Translations under genes and position numbers: made by a program
Origin: Lamprobacter sp964516305
Lineage (GTDB): Bacteria > Pseudomonadota > Gammaproteobacteria > Chromatiales > Chromatiaceae
Assembly (NCBI GenBank): GCA_964516305.1
Contig: CAZEZH010000003.1
Coordinates: 1-64,000 of the forward strand
Length of the DNA stretch: 64,000 nucleotides
Direction of reading: 5' to 3'
Shown here: positions 18,633 to 27,037 of the stretch, in pieces
Layout: each line of letters opens with the position of its first letter
Position numbering within the stretch: position 1 is the stretch's first letter
Notes under the pieces: model-generated
Databases searched by the model: none
What the model saw: the letters and a program-made list of their open reading frames with translations, nothing else
What the model was told of the DNA's origin: nothing

Positions 18633-20078
18633 TTAAAAGTGCTTCTCGAGCAGCGCAAGCTCAGTCAATGGTCCGTCTGGCGTCACCTCGAGCTTGCGGT
18701 TGAGGTCATTGAGCGCGCCCTGCAGCGCCTCCTCGATCACCGGATGATAGAACGGCATGCGCAACATCTGTTCGACCGTCATCTGTTGCTGGATGCTCCA
18801 GCTGATCAGATGCGCAAGATTTTCACCGCGCGGGGCGATCAGCTCGGCGCCCACCAGACGGCCGCTGGTCTTATCGCCGTAGACCCGGATCAGACCGCGG
18901 TTATTGCCCATGATCAGTGCGCGGCCGACCGGGGCCATCTTGATCTCGCCGATCGCGGTGTGGTCTGGATCAAGCGCGTCAAAGCGCTGGCCGACGGCAC
19001 AGATGTTCGGATCGCAGAAGTTGATGAACAGCGGCGTGCGGCGACGGAAGCGAAGTGGGCATTGAGCTTCGCTGGCGGTCTCGGTGGTGATGCGCGCGGC
19101 GTTGAAACCGGCGATCCGACCCTCGTCGCCGGCCTCGTGCAGCACTGGGCGCTCGGCGGTGACATCACCAGCGATGAAGACCGGCAGCTCGCCGACCTGC
19201 ATGCTGTGGCGATCGAATGGCGGCAGCCCCTGGGCGTCGAGCTCAACGCCGAGGTTCTCGAGTCCCAGTCCCTCGAGATTCGGCACCCGGCCGATGCTGC
19301 AGAGTACCGCGTCGACGCTGATCTGATGCTCACCCGCCTGGATGCGCAGCTGTTCGCCGTCTTCGCTGATCTGGGCGGGCTGGCCGAGATGGAGAGGGAA
19401 TTCCTTGCCGATGACCTGAATCGCCGTCTTGCTGACCTCTGGGTCGCGGATGCCGGCGATGGTTTCGAGCTGATCGAAGCCTTCGACCTGGATGCCGAGC
19501 CGATGCAGGCTCTGGCCGAGTTCGAGGCCGATGGTGCCAAGGCCGATGACGGCGATCGAGGCGGGCAAATCCTCGAGTTCGAACAGGCTATCGGTGGTCA
19601 GCAGCTTATCGCCGAAGGCACGCCAGGGCTCTGGCACCAAGGGTCGCGAGCCGGTGGCGATGACCACAGCGCCGGCGCGGATGCGGTGCTCACCAACGGC
19701 GAGCAGGGTCGGCTCCAGAAAACGGGCGTAGTCCTGGAGGAAGAGGTCGTCGGGCATATCGTCGGTGCTGCTGCCGAGGACCCGGTCGACGAAGGTGTCG
19801 CGCATGTCCTGCACGTGCTCGAGGGCCTCGGGCAGATCCAGGCTGAGTCCTTGGTGACCGTCGATGCCATAGCGGCCGAGATGGGTGCGCCGGTGATAAT
19901 CTTCAGCGACCTGGATCATGGCCTTTGAGGGCATGCAGCCAACCCGGGCGCAGGTGGTGCCGGGCTCGCCGCCGTTGATCAGGACAAAGCTTTTGCCGGC
20001 CTTGCGCGCCTGGCTCATGGCGTTGAGGCCAGAGGTGCCGGCTCCAATGATGGCGACGTCGACGAATCGTTCTTGCAT
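18633..20078 (-). CDS. Dihydrolipoyl dehydrogenase-like flavoprotein
   Basis: A 481-residue class I pyridine nucleotide-disulfide oxidoreductase. It has the FAD motif IIGAGTSGLNA, the redox disulfide C43/C48 in TTCARVGCMPSK, the NAD-binding IGLGTIGLELGQ, a second FAD site FIAGDVTAERP and the C-terminal HPVIEEAL with the catalytic His-Glu pair. It therefore retains the electron path of lipoamide dehydrogenases. It is not next to any 2-oxo-acid dehydrogenase gene, so the partner is unknown. The CARVGC loop differs from the usual CLNVGC. Confidence 0.88.
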   Translation of the reverse strand: MQERFVDVAIIGAGTSGLNAMSQARKAGKSFVLINGGEPGTTCARVGCMPSKAMIQVAEDYHRRTHLGRYGIDGHQGLSLDLPEALEHVQDMRDTFVDRVLGSSTDDMPDDLFLQDYARFLEPTLLAVGEHRIRAGAVVIATGSRPLVPEPWRAFGDKLLTTDSLFELEDLPASIAVIGLGTIGLELGQSLHRLGIQVEGFDQLETIAGIRDPEVSKTAIQVIGKEFPLHLGQPAQISEDGEQLRIQAGEHQISVDAVLCSIGRVPNLEGLGLENLGVELDAQGLPPFDRHSMQVGELPVFIAGDVTAERPVLHEAGDEGRIAGFNAARITTETASEAQCPLRFRRRTPLFINFCDPNICAVGQRFDALDPDHTAIGEIKMAPVGRALIMGNNRGLIRVYGDKTSGRLVGAELIAPRGENLAHLISWSIQQQMTVEQMLRMPFYHPVIEEALQGALNDLNRKLEVTPDGPLTELALLEKHF

Positions 20079-20486
20079 CGATGGCTCCCTTGAGATGAAG
20101 GTAGGCGTTATCGCTGCCTCGCGCCTGATCTCGGAGTGAGTTCAGCGTTGGGCAGGAGAGAGTGGACACTAGCCATGGCCGAGGGGGCGGTTCAAAAACA
20201 AGATGATCATGACCGCGGAACAAATCCAACTACAAAATGCGCAAAATACGCGAACATAAGCGGTATATCACCCACTCTGCTGATGCTTTTCGTGGTTTTC
20301 GGTTTTTTCGTCGTTAGCAAGTGCTGTGCTGCTTCTTGAATCGCCACGAGGCGAGCAGGCTTAAACGCGCCCGATAGCCGAACCTGTACCTTGACCAGTG
20401 CCTGATGACCACCGCATTCTAAGCGGTTGCGGTCGCTGAGTTGCCGGTCCTTGGCCCTGATTTCCATCCTGTCGTTCGAGAGGTCT
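20079..20486. other. 408-base intergenic region upstream of aroA
   Basis: No convincing gene is present. A 67-codon frame (20136-20339) has no RBS and an unlikely composition. The middle part is AT-richer than the surroundings and holds the decayed inverted repeat listed separately. The aroA RBS (cgagagg) lies at the right end. Confidence 0.6.
20225..20320. repeat. Decayed intergenic inverted repeat
   Basis: The left arm (aactacaaaatgcgcaaaat) and the right arm (cgtggttttcggttttttcg) are imperfect reverse complements, about 30 bases each with roughly 60% matching. They flank an AT-rich centre. The composition differs from flanking coding DNA. It resembles the short palindromic intergenic repeats found in many proteobacterial genomes, here degenerate. 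Confidence 0.4.
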
Positions 20487-21836
20487 ATGACTGCGTCTGC
20501 CCATTCCCTGAGCTTTGAACTCGCGCCTGGCGGTGCCTTGCGCGGTGAGTTGCGCGTGCCCGGCGATAAATCCATCTCCCATCGCGCAGTGATGCTCGCG
20601 GCCCTGGCCGAGGGTTTGACCGAGATCGACGGCTTCCTCGAGGGGGCGGACAGTCTTGCCACGCTGGCGGCCTTTCGGGCGATGGGCGTCGAGGCCGAGG
20701 GGCCGGGCGCTGGCCGACTCCGGGTCCACGGGGTTGGGCGCCAGGGGTTAAAAGACCCTGGGCAGGCACTGGATCTCGGTAACTCGGGCACCTCAATGCG
20801 CCTCATGGCCGGGCTGCTCGCCGGGCAGCGCTTCGCGACCACATTGATCGGCGATGCCTCACTCTCGCGGCGGCCGATGGGTCGGGTCATCGATCCGCTG
20901 ACGCAGATGGGGGCACGGATTGAGGCTACCCCAGAAGGCCGGGCGCCGCTAGGTCTGCTGCCGGTTGAGGTGCTGCGAGGCATCGACTACAGGCTGCCGG
21001 TCGCCAGCGCCCAGGTCAAATCAAGCCTGTTGTTGGCCGGACTCTATGCACAGGGGGAGACCTGCGTGAGCGAGCCGGCGCCCACCCGTGATCATACCGA
21101 GCGCATGCTTGGCGCCTTCGGCTATCCGGTGCGGCGTGCGGGCAACCGCGTCTGTCTCAGCGGCGGTGGGCGCCTGGTCGCGACGCCGATCACGATCCCG
21201 GCCGATATCTCGTCGGCGGCCTTCTTTCTGGTCGGTGCCAGTATTGCCCCGGGCTCTGATCTCACCCTGACGCAGGTCGGGATGAATCCGACGCGGATCG
21301 GGGTGATCAACATCTTGCGCCGGATGGGAGCCGACATTGCGATCGAACGCCCGCGCGAGCTCGGTGGCGAGCCGGTCGCGGATCTCCGGGTGCGCGCCGC
21401 ACCATTGCGCGGCATTGCCATCCCTGAGGATCAGGTGCCGCTGGCCATCGATGAGTTCCCAGTGTTGTTCATCGCCGCGGCCTGTGCCGAGGGCGACACA
21501 CTGCTGAGCGGAGCGGCAGAGTTACGTGTGAAGGAGAGCGATCGCATCCAGGTGATGGCCGATGGCCTCAGCGTCCTCGGGGTCGAGGCCGAGCCGCGCG
21601 CCGATGGGATGCTGATTCGAGGCCTTGGTGCGGCTGGGTTGCTCGCGGGCGGTCGGGTTGCCGGCCATGGCGATCATCGGATTGCGATGGCCTTTGCGAT
21701 CAGTGCGTTGCGTGCAACCGCTCCGATTTGGGTCGACGATTGTGCGAATGTCGAGACCTCTTTTCCGGATTTTGCCGGCCTGGCCGCGGGCGTTGGCCTG
21801 CAAGTCACCGAGCTACGCCCGGAGGGCCTGTCATGA
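20487..21836 (+). CDS. aroA: 3-phosphoshikimate 1-carboxyvinyltransferase (EPSP synthase)
   Basis: The ATG at 20487, preceded by gagagg, gives 449 residues. Motifs include VPGDKSISHRA, DLGNSGTSMRLM, SAQVKSSLLLAG, the catalytic-loop ELRVKESDRI and GDHRIAMAFAI. The enzyme joins PEP to shikimate-3-phosphate in the aromatic amino acid pathway. The gene overlaps cmk by four bases and starts the conserved aroA-cmk-rpsA-ihfB block. Confidence 0.97.
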   Translation: MTASAHSLSFELAPGGALRGELRVPGDKSISHRAVMLAALAEGLTEIDGFLEGADSLATLAAFRAMGVEAEGPGAGRLRVHGVGRQGLKDPGQALDLGNSGTSMRLMAGLLAGQRFATTLIGDASLSRRPMGRVIDPLTQMGARIEATPEGRAPLGLLPVEVLRGIDYRLPVASAQVKSSLLLAGLYAQGETCVSEPAPTRDHTERMLGAFGYPVRRAGNRVCLSGGGRLVATPITIPADISSAAFFLVGASIAPGSDLTLTQVGMNPTRIGVINILRRMGADIAIERPRELGGEPVADLRVRAAPLRGIAIPEDQVPLAIDEFPVLFIAAACAEGDTLLSGAAELRVKESDRIQVMADGLSVLGVEAEPRADGMLIRGLGAAGLLAGGRVAGHGDHRIAMAFAISALRATAPIWVDDCANVETSFPDFAGLAAGVGLQVTELRPEGLS

Positions 21837-22657
21837 AACCATCGATACAGCCTGCTCAAGTGAACGCTGCCGTTGGCTCAGACGCCAGTTCAGAGTCGAC
21901 GTCGGACGCTGCTGTGGACGACGTGCTTGATGCCAGCTTGGAGGCTGAGCCTGACGCTGCCACTTCTGCGTCTGCCGCGGATACCATCGCTGCTCCGGTC
22001 ATCACCATTGATGGCCCTTCAGGGACAGGCAAAGGCACAATCGCCACCCTGCTCGCGGCCCATCTGGACTGGCATCTGCTCGATAGCGGCGCCCTCTATC
22101 GCACGCTGGCGCTGGCGGCCCGGCGGCGGGGTGTCGGTCTCGACGATGGCCCAGAGCTGGGTCGCTTAGCTACGCAGACTCAGGTAACGCTGATCGGCGA
22201 GCGCGTCCAGTTAGATGCTGAGGATGTCTCGGATCTGATCCGCACCGCCGAGGCTGGCGTCGCCGCCTCTCAGGTGGCGGTGCACCCGCAGGTGCGCCAA
22301 GCGCTGCTGACCTGGCAGCGCGATGCAGCGGTTGCGCCGGGTCTGGTCGCTGACGGCCGAGACATGGGCTCTCGGGTTTTTCCAGACGCGCGCTTGAAGA
22401 TCTATCTTGACGCGAGCCCGGAGGAGCGCGCCCAGCGGCGATATAAACAGTTGAAGGACAAGGGGATGGATGCTAACCTCCGCGATCTTGTCCATGAGCT
22501 TCGTGTGCGCGACGAGCGTGACCGAGGGCGAACCGAAAGTCCGCTCCAGGTTCCGCACGGAGCTGTCGTTGTCGATTCAACCAAGAAATCGATCGACGAA
22601 GTCTTTGCTCAGGTCCTTGACCTGGCCAACGCTGCGCTCGCAGCAACAGACGCTTGA
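21833..22657 (+). CDS. cmk: Cytidylate kinase with N-terminal extension
   Basis: The start at 21833 (RBS ggaggg) overlaps the aroA stop as ATGA and gives 274 residues. The P loop is IDGPSGTGKGTIA, with the CMP-binding DSGALYR and DGRDMG. About 50 residues before the P loop form an Ala/Asp/Ser-rich acidic extension not found in E. coli Cmk. An in-frame start nearer the P loop with an RBS is not evident. The enzyme phosphorylates CMP and dCMP. Confidence 0.96.
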   Translation: MKPSIQPAQVNAAVGSDASSESTSDAAVDDVLDASLEAEPDAATSASAADTIAAPVITIDGPSGTGKGTIATLLAAHLDWHLLDSGALYRTLALAARRRGVGLDDGPELGRLATQTQVTLIGERVQLDAEDVSDLIRTAEAGVAASQVAVHPQVRQALLTWQRDAAVAPGLVADGRDMGSRVFPDARLKIYLDASPEERAQRRYKQLKDKGMDANLRDLVHELRVRDERDRGRTESPLQVPHGAVVVDSTKKSIDEVFAQVLDLANAALAATDA

Positions 22658-22772
22658 GACAAGACTTCGGCTCGGACCTGCGCTTATGTTCGCCTAAGCA
22701 TTGGCTTCTAGAGCTGATTTGGCACTGTTCGAGCGTGCAGTACCGTCTCTGATCCGTTTTGATGACCTCGGC

Positions 22773-22803
22773 CGATCGGCAAGCGCCTCGGTCGTTTTGT
22801 TTT
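22773..22803 (+). terminator. Intrinsic terminator after cmk
   Basis: CGATCGG pairs with TCGGTCG (7 bp with two wobble pairs) around an eight-base loop and is followed directly by TTTTGTTTT. It lies about 115 bases after the cmk stop and before rpsA, so it would separate the aroA-cmk transcript from the ribosomal protein gene. Confidence 0.6.
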
Positions 22804-22891
22804 AACTCAACCCTCCTGCTGACCGGAGATCGCCGATGCGGCAGCTGTTGATCATCAGGAGATGGCGTGGGACGCCAGGAACATTCATAGC

Positions 22892-24571
22892 ATGACCGAA
22901 AGCTTCGCCGAGCTCTTCGAAGAGAGCCTCTCTAATACCCAGCTCCAGCCGGGCACCATCGTCACCGGCCAGGTCGTCGACATCACCGCTGACTCTGTCA
23001 TCGTGAATGCCGGCCTCAAGTCCGAAGGGATCATTCCGCGCAATCAGTTCCTCAGTCCCGAAGGCCAGCTCGAGGTTGGTATCGGCGATGACGTTGAGGT
23101 CGCGCTGGACGCGGTCGAGGACGGCTTCGGCGCCACCCGCCTGTCGCGCGAAAAGGCCAAGCGCTTCGCTGCCTGGGACAAGCTCGAGCGCGCCTTCGAC
23201 GATGGCGATACGGTCACTGGCCAGATCAACGGCAAGGTCAAGGGTGGCTTTACCGTCGAGTTGGGCAGCGTGCGGGCGTTCCTGCCGGGCTCACTGGTCG
23301 ACATTCGCCCGGTGCGCGATACCACCTACCTCGAAGGCAAGGACCTCGAGTTCAAGGTGATCAAGCTCGACCGGCGCCGCAATAATGTGGTTGTCTCGCG
23401 CCGCGCGGTGGTCGAGGAAGAGTACAGCGCCGAGCGCGAGCAACTGCTCGAGAAGCTCGAGGAAGGGCTGGAACTCAACGGTGTGGTCAAGAACCTCACC
23501 GACTATGGCGCCTTCCTAGATCTGGGTGGCATCGACGGTCTGCTGCACATCACCGATATGGCCTGGCGTCGGGTCAAGCACCCGTCCGAGGTGGTCGAGA
23601 TCGGTCAAGAGGTCATGGTCAAGGTGCTCAAGTTCGATCGCGAGCGCCAACGCGTCTCGCTCGGGCTGAAGCAGATGGGCGAGGACCCCTGGGTCAATAT
23701 CTCGCGCCGCTATCCGGAAAGCACCCGCGTCTTTGGTAAGGTCACCAACATCGCCGATTATGGCTGCTTCGTTGAGATCGAGGAGGGCGTCGAGGGCCTG
23801 GTCCATGTCTCCGAGATGGACTGGACCAACAAGAACGTGCACCCGAGCAAGGTCGTCAACATGGGCGACGATGTCGAGGTTATGGTGCTGGATATCGACG
23901 AGGAGCGTCGCCGCATCTCGCTTGGCATCAAGCAGTGTGCGTCCAACCCTTGGGACGAGTTCTCGGCCATCCACAAGAAGGGCGATCACGTCGCCGGTCA
24001 GATCAAGTCGATCACCGACTTCGGCATCTTCATCGGTCTGGATGGTGGTATCGACGGCCTAGTGCATCTCTCGGACATCTCTTGGGATGAGTCCGGCGAG
24101 GATGCGCTGCGCAGCTTCAAGAAGGGCGATGAGGTCGAGACCGTGGTGCTTTCGGTTGATCCGGAGCGCGAGCGCATCTCGCTCGGCATCAAGCAACTCG
24201 ATAAAGACCCGTTCTCGAGCTTCGTTGCCGTGCATGAGAAGGGCAGCATCGTCACCGGCACCATAACCGAGGTCGATGCCAAGGGCGCGAGCATCGATCT
24301 CGGCGACGGCGTCGAGGGCTATCTGCGCGCGTCGGAGATCTCGCGCGATCGGGTCGAGGATGCGCGTGCGGTGCTGAAGGCGGGTGAGGAGGTCGAGGCC
24401 AAATTCCTCGGCGTCGATCGCAAGAACCGCAGCATCTCGCTGTCGATCAAGGCCAAAGACATGGCCGATGAGCAAGCCGCTATTAAGGGCTATGCACGCG
24501 AGGCGCAGGCCGGCACGGCCACGCTCGGAGACATTCTCAAGCAGCAGATGGAAGAGGCCGCGAAGGACTGA
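22892..24571 (+). CDS. rpsA: 30S ribosomal protein S1
   Basis: The start MTESFAELFEESL at 22892 gives 559 residues, the usual length. Six S1 (OB-fold) RNA-binding domains start near residues 28, 112, 199, 284, 371 and 458. Domains 3-5 carry clear versions such as VKNLTDYGAFLDLGGIDGLLHITDM. S1 recruits mRNA to the small subunit. An ATG ten codons upstream is in frame but extends beyond the conserved N-terminus. Confidence 0.98.
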   Translation: MTESFAELFEESLSNTQLQPGTIVTGQVVDITADSVIVNAGLKSEGIIPRNQFLSPEGQLEVGIGDDVEVALDAVEDGFGATRLSREKAKRFAAWDKLERAFDDGDTVTGQINGKVKGGFTVELGSVRAFLPGSLVDIRPVRDTTYLEGKDLEFKVIKLDRRRNNVVVSRRAVVEEEYSAEREQLLEKLEEGLELNGVVKNLTDYGAFLDLGGIDGLLHITDMAWRRVKHPSEVVEIGQEVMVKVLKFDRERQRVSLGLKQMGEDPWVNISRRYPESTRVFGKVTNIADYGCFVEIEEGVEGLVHVSEMDWTNKNVHPSKVVNMGDDVEVMVLDIDEERRRISLGIKQCASNPWDEFSAIHKKGDHVAGQIKSITDFGIFIGLDGGIDGLVHLSDISWDESGEDALRSFKKGDEVETVVLSVDPERERISLGIKQLDKDPFSSFVAVHEKGSIVTGTITEVDAKGASIDLGDGVEGYLRASEISRDRVEDARAVLKAGEEVEAKFLGVDRKNRSISLSIKAKDMADEQAAIKGYAREAQAGTATLGDILKQQMEEAAKD

Positions 24572-24613
24572 ACTCGCTGCGCTTTCCGCAGACGTCATTC
24601 CTTGTGATCACAC

Positions 24614-24634
24614 GCCCGGCGCGATGCGTCGGGC
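24614..24634 (+). other. Strong hairpin between rpsA and ihfB
   Basis: GCCCGGCG pairs with CGTCGGGC (8 bp, one G-T) around a five-base loop, followed by only two T residues. It ends 27 bases before the ihfB start. It could act as a weak terminator or an RNA processing site that lowers ihfB expression relative to rpsA. Confidence 0.45.
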
Positions 24635-24661
24635 TTGCATCGCTATTGCAGGCTACCCGTT

Positions 24662-25021
24662 ATGATGAAATCCGAGCTCATCGATATTCTCGCGAGGGAG
24701 CAAAATCATCTCGCCTATAAGGACGTCGAGCTCGCCGTGCGCTGCGTACTAGAACAGATGAGCAGTGCGCTGGCCTCTGGCGAGCGCATCGAGATCCGCG
24801 GTTTTGGCAGCTTTTCGCTTCATTTTCGGCCACCTCGTGTCGGCCGTAACCCGAAGACCGGCGATGCTGTCGCCCTCTCAGGCAAACACGTACCTCACTT
24901 CAAGCCGGGCAAGGAACTCCGGGACCGAGTGAACCAGGCCTATCAAGAAGAGCTGGACCGACAGCAGCAGGACGAAGGCGCGGGCGCCGACAAGCGCCGC
25001 GAGCCAGCAACCGTTGGCTGA
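24662..25021 (+). CDS. ihfB: Integration host factor subunit beta
   Basis: A 119-residue DNABII protein with ELIDILAREQNHLAYKDVE, the conserved GFGSFSLHFRPPRVGRNPKTG arm region (including the DNA-intercalating proline arm) and KPGKELRDRVN. IhfB pairs with IhfA to bend DNA sharply at specific sites. It is about 25 residues longer than the E. coli protein because of a polar C-terminal tail. Adjacent ATG codons at 24662 and 24665 are both possible starts. Confidence 0.95.
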   Translation: MMKSELIDILAREQNHLAYKDVELAVRCVLEQMSSALASGERIEIRGFGSFSLHFRPPRVGRNPKTGDAVALSGKHVPHFKPGKELRDRVNQAYQEELDRQQQDEGAGADKRREPATVG

Positions 25022-25040
25022 ATCTGGAGCAACGGTGGCG

Positions 25041-25089
25041 CGCTAGCGTTGAGTTGCCCGCGCTAGCATTGAGTTGCCCGCGCTAGCAT
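25041..25089. repeat. Tandem 20-bp repeat downstream of ihfB
   Basis: A 20-base unit (CGCTAGCGTTGAGTTGCCCG) occurs at 25041-25060. It recurs at 25061-25080 with one difference, and a partial third copy runs to 25089. The repeats lie between the convergent ends of ihfB and glgC. The lack of distinct spacers rules out a CRISPR array. Confidence 0.8.
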
Positions 25090-25136
25090 CGGACGAGGAG
25101 TCGTCTGCAGCGCGGGATGCTCGTTGGCGCCTCAGA

Positions 25137-26396
25137 TTATTCCGAGTAGCCGCGGCCCTGCCGCCCCATCATGGTCCGCGCAAAGACCGTCGAGTGCCCG
25201 GACGGAACCACAGTGACCCCCCCGGCGGAGACCTTGTAGCGCTTCGAATCCGCTTCTCGGTCATGGCCGATCACGGTGCCTGGTTCGATGGCGTTATGTC
25301 GATCGACGATCACCTTCTTCAGGCGGGCACCCTTGCCGACGTGGACATAGTCCATGATGATACAGTCTTCCAGTTCGGCCCCCTCGTCGATCACCGCTTC
25401 GCGCCGAATGATGGAGTTCTTGATCCGGGTGCCGTCATGGATCATGGTGGCGGCACCGAGCAAGGTGTTCTCGATCTGCCCGCCGAGAACCCGGGCGACC
25501 GGTCCCTGATAGTTGCTCGAGTAGATCGGCCACTCCGGATTGAAGGCGTCGAACACCGGCTCGGCACCGAGAACGTCCTTGTGGGCATTGAAGTAGGCAT
25601 CGATACTGCCGACGTCGCGCCAGTAGACGCGGTCCTCGTAGGCGTTGATGCCGGGTATCTCATTGGTGGCGAAGTCGTAGGCGAAGAGTCGATGCTTGCT
25701 GGCGAGCAGGCGTGGCAGCACATGCTGCCCAAAGTCGGTTTCTCCGGCCTGTTGAGCATCCTGCAGCGCGCGCATCAGCACCTCGGTGCTAAAGATGTAG
25801 TTGCCCATCGAGGCGAAGGCCTTGGTGGGATCGTCCGGCATGTGAGCCGGGTTGGCCGGTTTTTCCTGGAAGGCCTCGATCCGACCATCGCTATCGGCAG
25901 CGATGACGCCAAAGCTCTTTGCATCCTCGAGCGGGACCGGCAGGGCAGAGATGGTCACATCGGCCTCGCGCTCCTTGTGGAAGGCCACCATCTGCGAGAT
26001 ATCCATCCGGTAGATATGATCGGCGCCGAACACCGCGACCAGGTCGGGGGCATGCTCCTCGATCAGGTTAAGGTTCTGATTGACCGCGTCAGCCGTACCC
26101 TGGAACCAGGATTCGCCGAGCAGCATCTGCGGCGGCACAACGGTGACGAACTGATCCTTGAGCAAGGGTGAGATCGTCCAGCCCTTGCGCACATGCTCAA
26201 TCAGCGCCTGCGACTTGTACTGAACCAGTAGGTAGATCGTCCTGATCTGCGAGTTGATCATGTTGCTGAGCACGAAGTCGACGATGCGATAACGCGAACC
26301 AAAGGGCACTGATGGCTTTGAGCGGGCAGCGGTCAGCGGTTGCAGGCGCGAGCCTTGGCCGCCGGCCATAACGAAGGCAATGATTCGATCGGGCAT
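25137..26396 (-). CDS. glgC: Glucose-1-phosphate adenylyltransferase
   Basis: A 419-residue ADP-glucose pyrophosphorylase. It has the nucleotide-binding AGGQGSRLQPLT, the regulatory-site region SKPSVPFGSRYRIVDF, WFQGTADAV, GADHIYRMD, the sugar-phosphate site FQEKP, and a C-terminal left-handed beta-helix of hexapeptide repeats. It commits glucose-1-phosphate to glycogen synthesis. ggagac directly precedes the ATG. No other glycogen gene is adjacent. Confidence 0.96.
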   Translation of the reverse strand: MPDRIIAFVMAGGQGSRLQPLTAARSKPSVPFGSRYRIVDFVLSNMINSQIRTIYLLVQYKSQALIEHVRKGWTISPLLKDQFVTVVPPQMLLGESWFQGTADAVNQNLNLIEEHAPDLVAVFGADHIYRMDISQMVAFHKEREADVTISALPVPLEDAKSFGVIAADSDGRIEAFQEKPANPAHMPDDPTKAFASMGNYIFSTEVLMRALQDAQQAGETDFGQHVLPRLLASKHRLFAYDFATNEIPGINAYEDRVYWRDVGSIDAYFNAHKDVLGAEPVFDAFNPEWPIYSSNYQGPVARVLGGQIENTLLGAATMIHDGTRIKNSIIRREAVIDEGAELEDCIIMDYVHVGKGARLKKVIVDRHNAIEPGTVIGHDREADSKRYKVSAGGVTVVPSGHSTVFARTMMGRQGRGYSE

Positions 26397-26587
26397 GTCT
26401 CCTCCAGACGCTATGAGTCGGCAACTGAGCCTCGGTAACGGAGTGCAGGGCTTCCCGGTCAGACTCGGTCAGGTTGTCCTGGTATTCGGTTTAGCGACTC
26501 GCGCCGCGTTACAATACCCGCTCAGTTTGGTGGTGTTCGATGTCGACTTCGCCGAGCCGCAAGGGCTCAGAGATCGTGACACGGCCC

Positions 26588-27001
26588 ATGATAAACCGGG
26601 AGGCGGTCCTATTGTTGCGATCTGATAGTTCAAGCACGATTGCTGGGACGTTGTTGCTCGTTTTCGGGCTGTGGCTTGGGTCCGCGGAGCGCGGGGCATC
26701 CGCCGAAGAACTCAGTATCGACGCCCTTATCGCCCTGTGTGAGCGTGGCGATGCGGATGCTGGGGTTGGTGTTGATGCCGCGTTCTGCGATTGGTACGCG
26801 CTACCCTGCGACTGTAAGCTCGGGCAGCCTGGGCAGCAGCCGCGCTGGTGTTTACCGGACGCGGAGTTAGAGCCGGGCGCGTATGACGATGCCCGTAAAC
26901 GCGTCCTTGACGAACTCGAGCAGCTTCCTAGGCGTGGGCAGGCGGCGACTGATGCGGTCGCGCAGATCCTAGCCCGACTGTATCCTTGTATGCCGGACTG
27001 A
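26588..27001 (+). CDS. Secreted Rap1a/Tai-like cysteine protein
   Basis: A small exported protein. The hydrophobic segment IAGTLLLVFGLWLGSA followed by ERGASA is a signal peptide. The mature part follows the layout of the Rap1a/Tai immunity-protein family: LIALCERGD near the N-terminus, a middle CDW...CDC, WCLPDAELEPG, a helical stretch and a terminal LYPC. The match is by pattern and moderate. The start is uncertain: ATG at 26588, or TTG at 26612/26615, which has gggagg 8-11 bases upstream and gives a more typical signal peptide. No effector gene is next to it. Confidence 0.65.
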   Translation: MINREAVLLLRSDSSSTIAGTLLLVFGLWLGSAERGASAEELSIDALIALCERGDADAGVGVDAAFCDWYALPCDCKLGQPGQQPRWCLPDAELEPGAYDDARKRVLDELEQLPRRGQAATDAVAQILARLYPCMPD

Positions 27002-27037
27002 GAGCCGGGCCAATTTGACCTGATTCACGGAGAGACA

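Noticed and set aside
18639..19928. Long + strand open frame of 429 codons
   Set aside because: It lies wholly antisense to the lipoamide-dehydrogenase-like gene, which has all expected motifs. The frame is a by-product of high GC content.
20136..20339. 67-codon + strand frame before aroA
   Set aside because: No RBS; it runs across the decayed palindromic repeat and shows no protein-like pattern.
25041..25089. Possible CRISPR array
   Set aside because: The units are directly adjacent with no variable spacers and no cas genes are nearby.
25074..26171. Long + strand open frame of 365 codons
   Set aside because: Antisense to glgC; the translation has no domain pattern.
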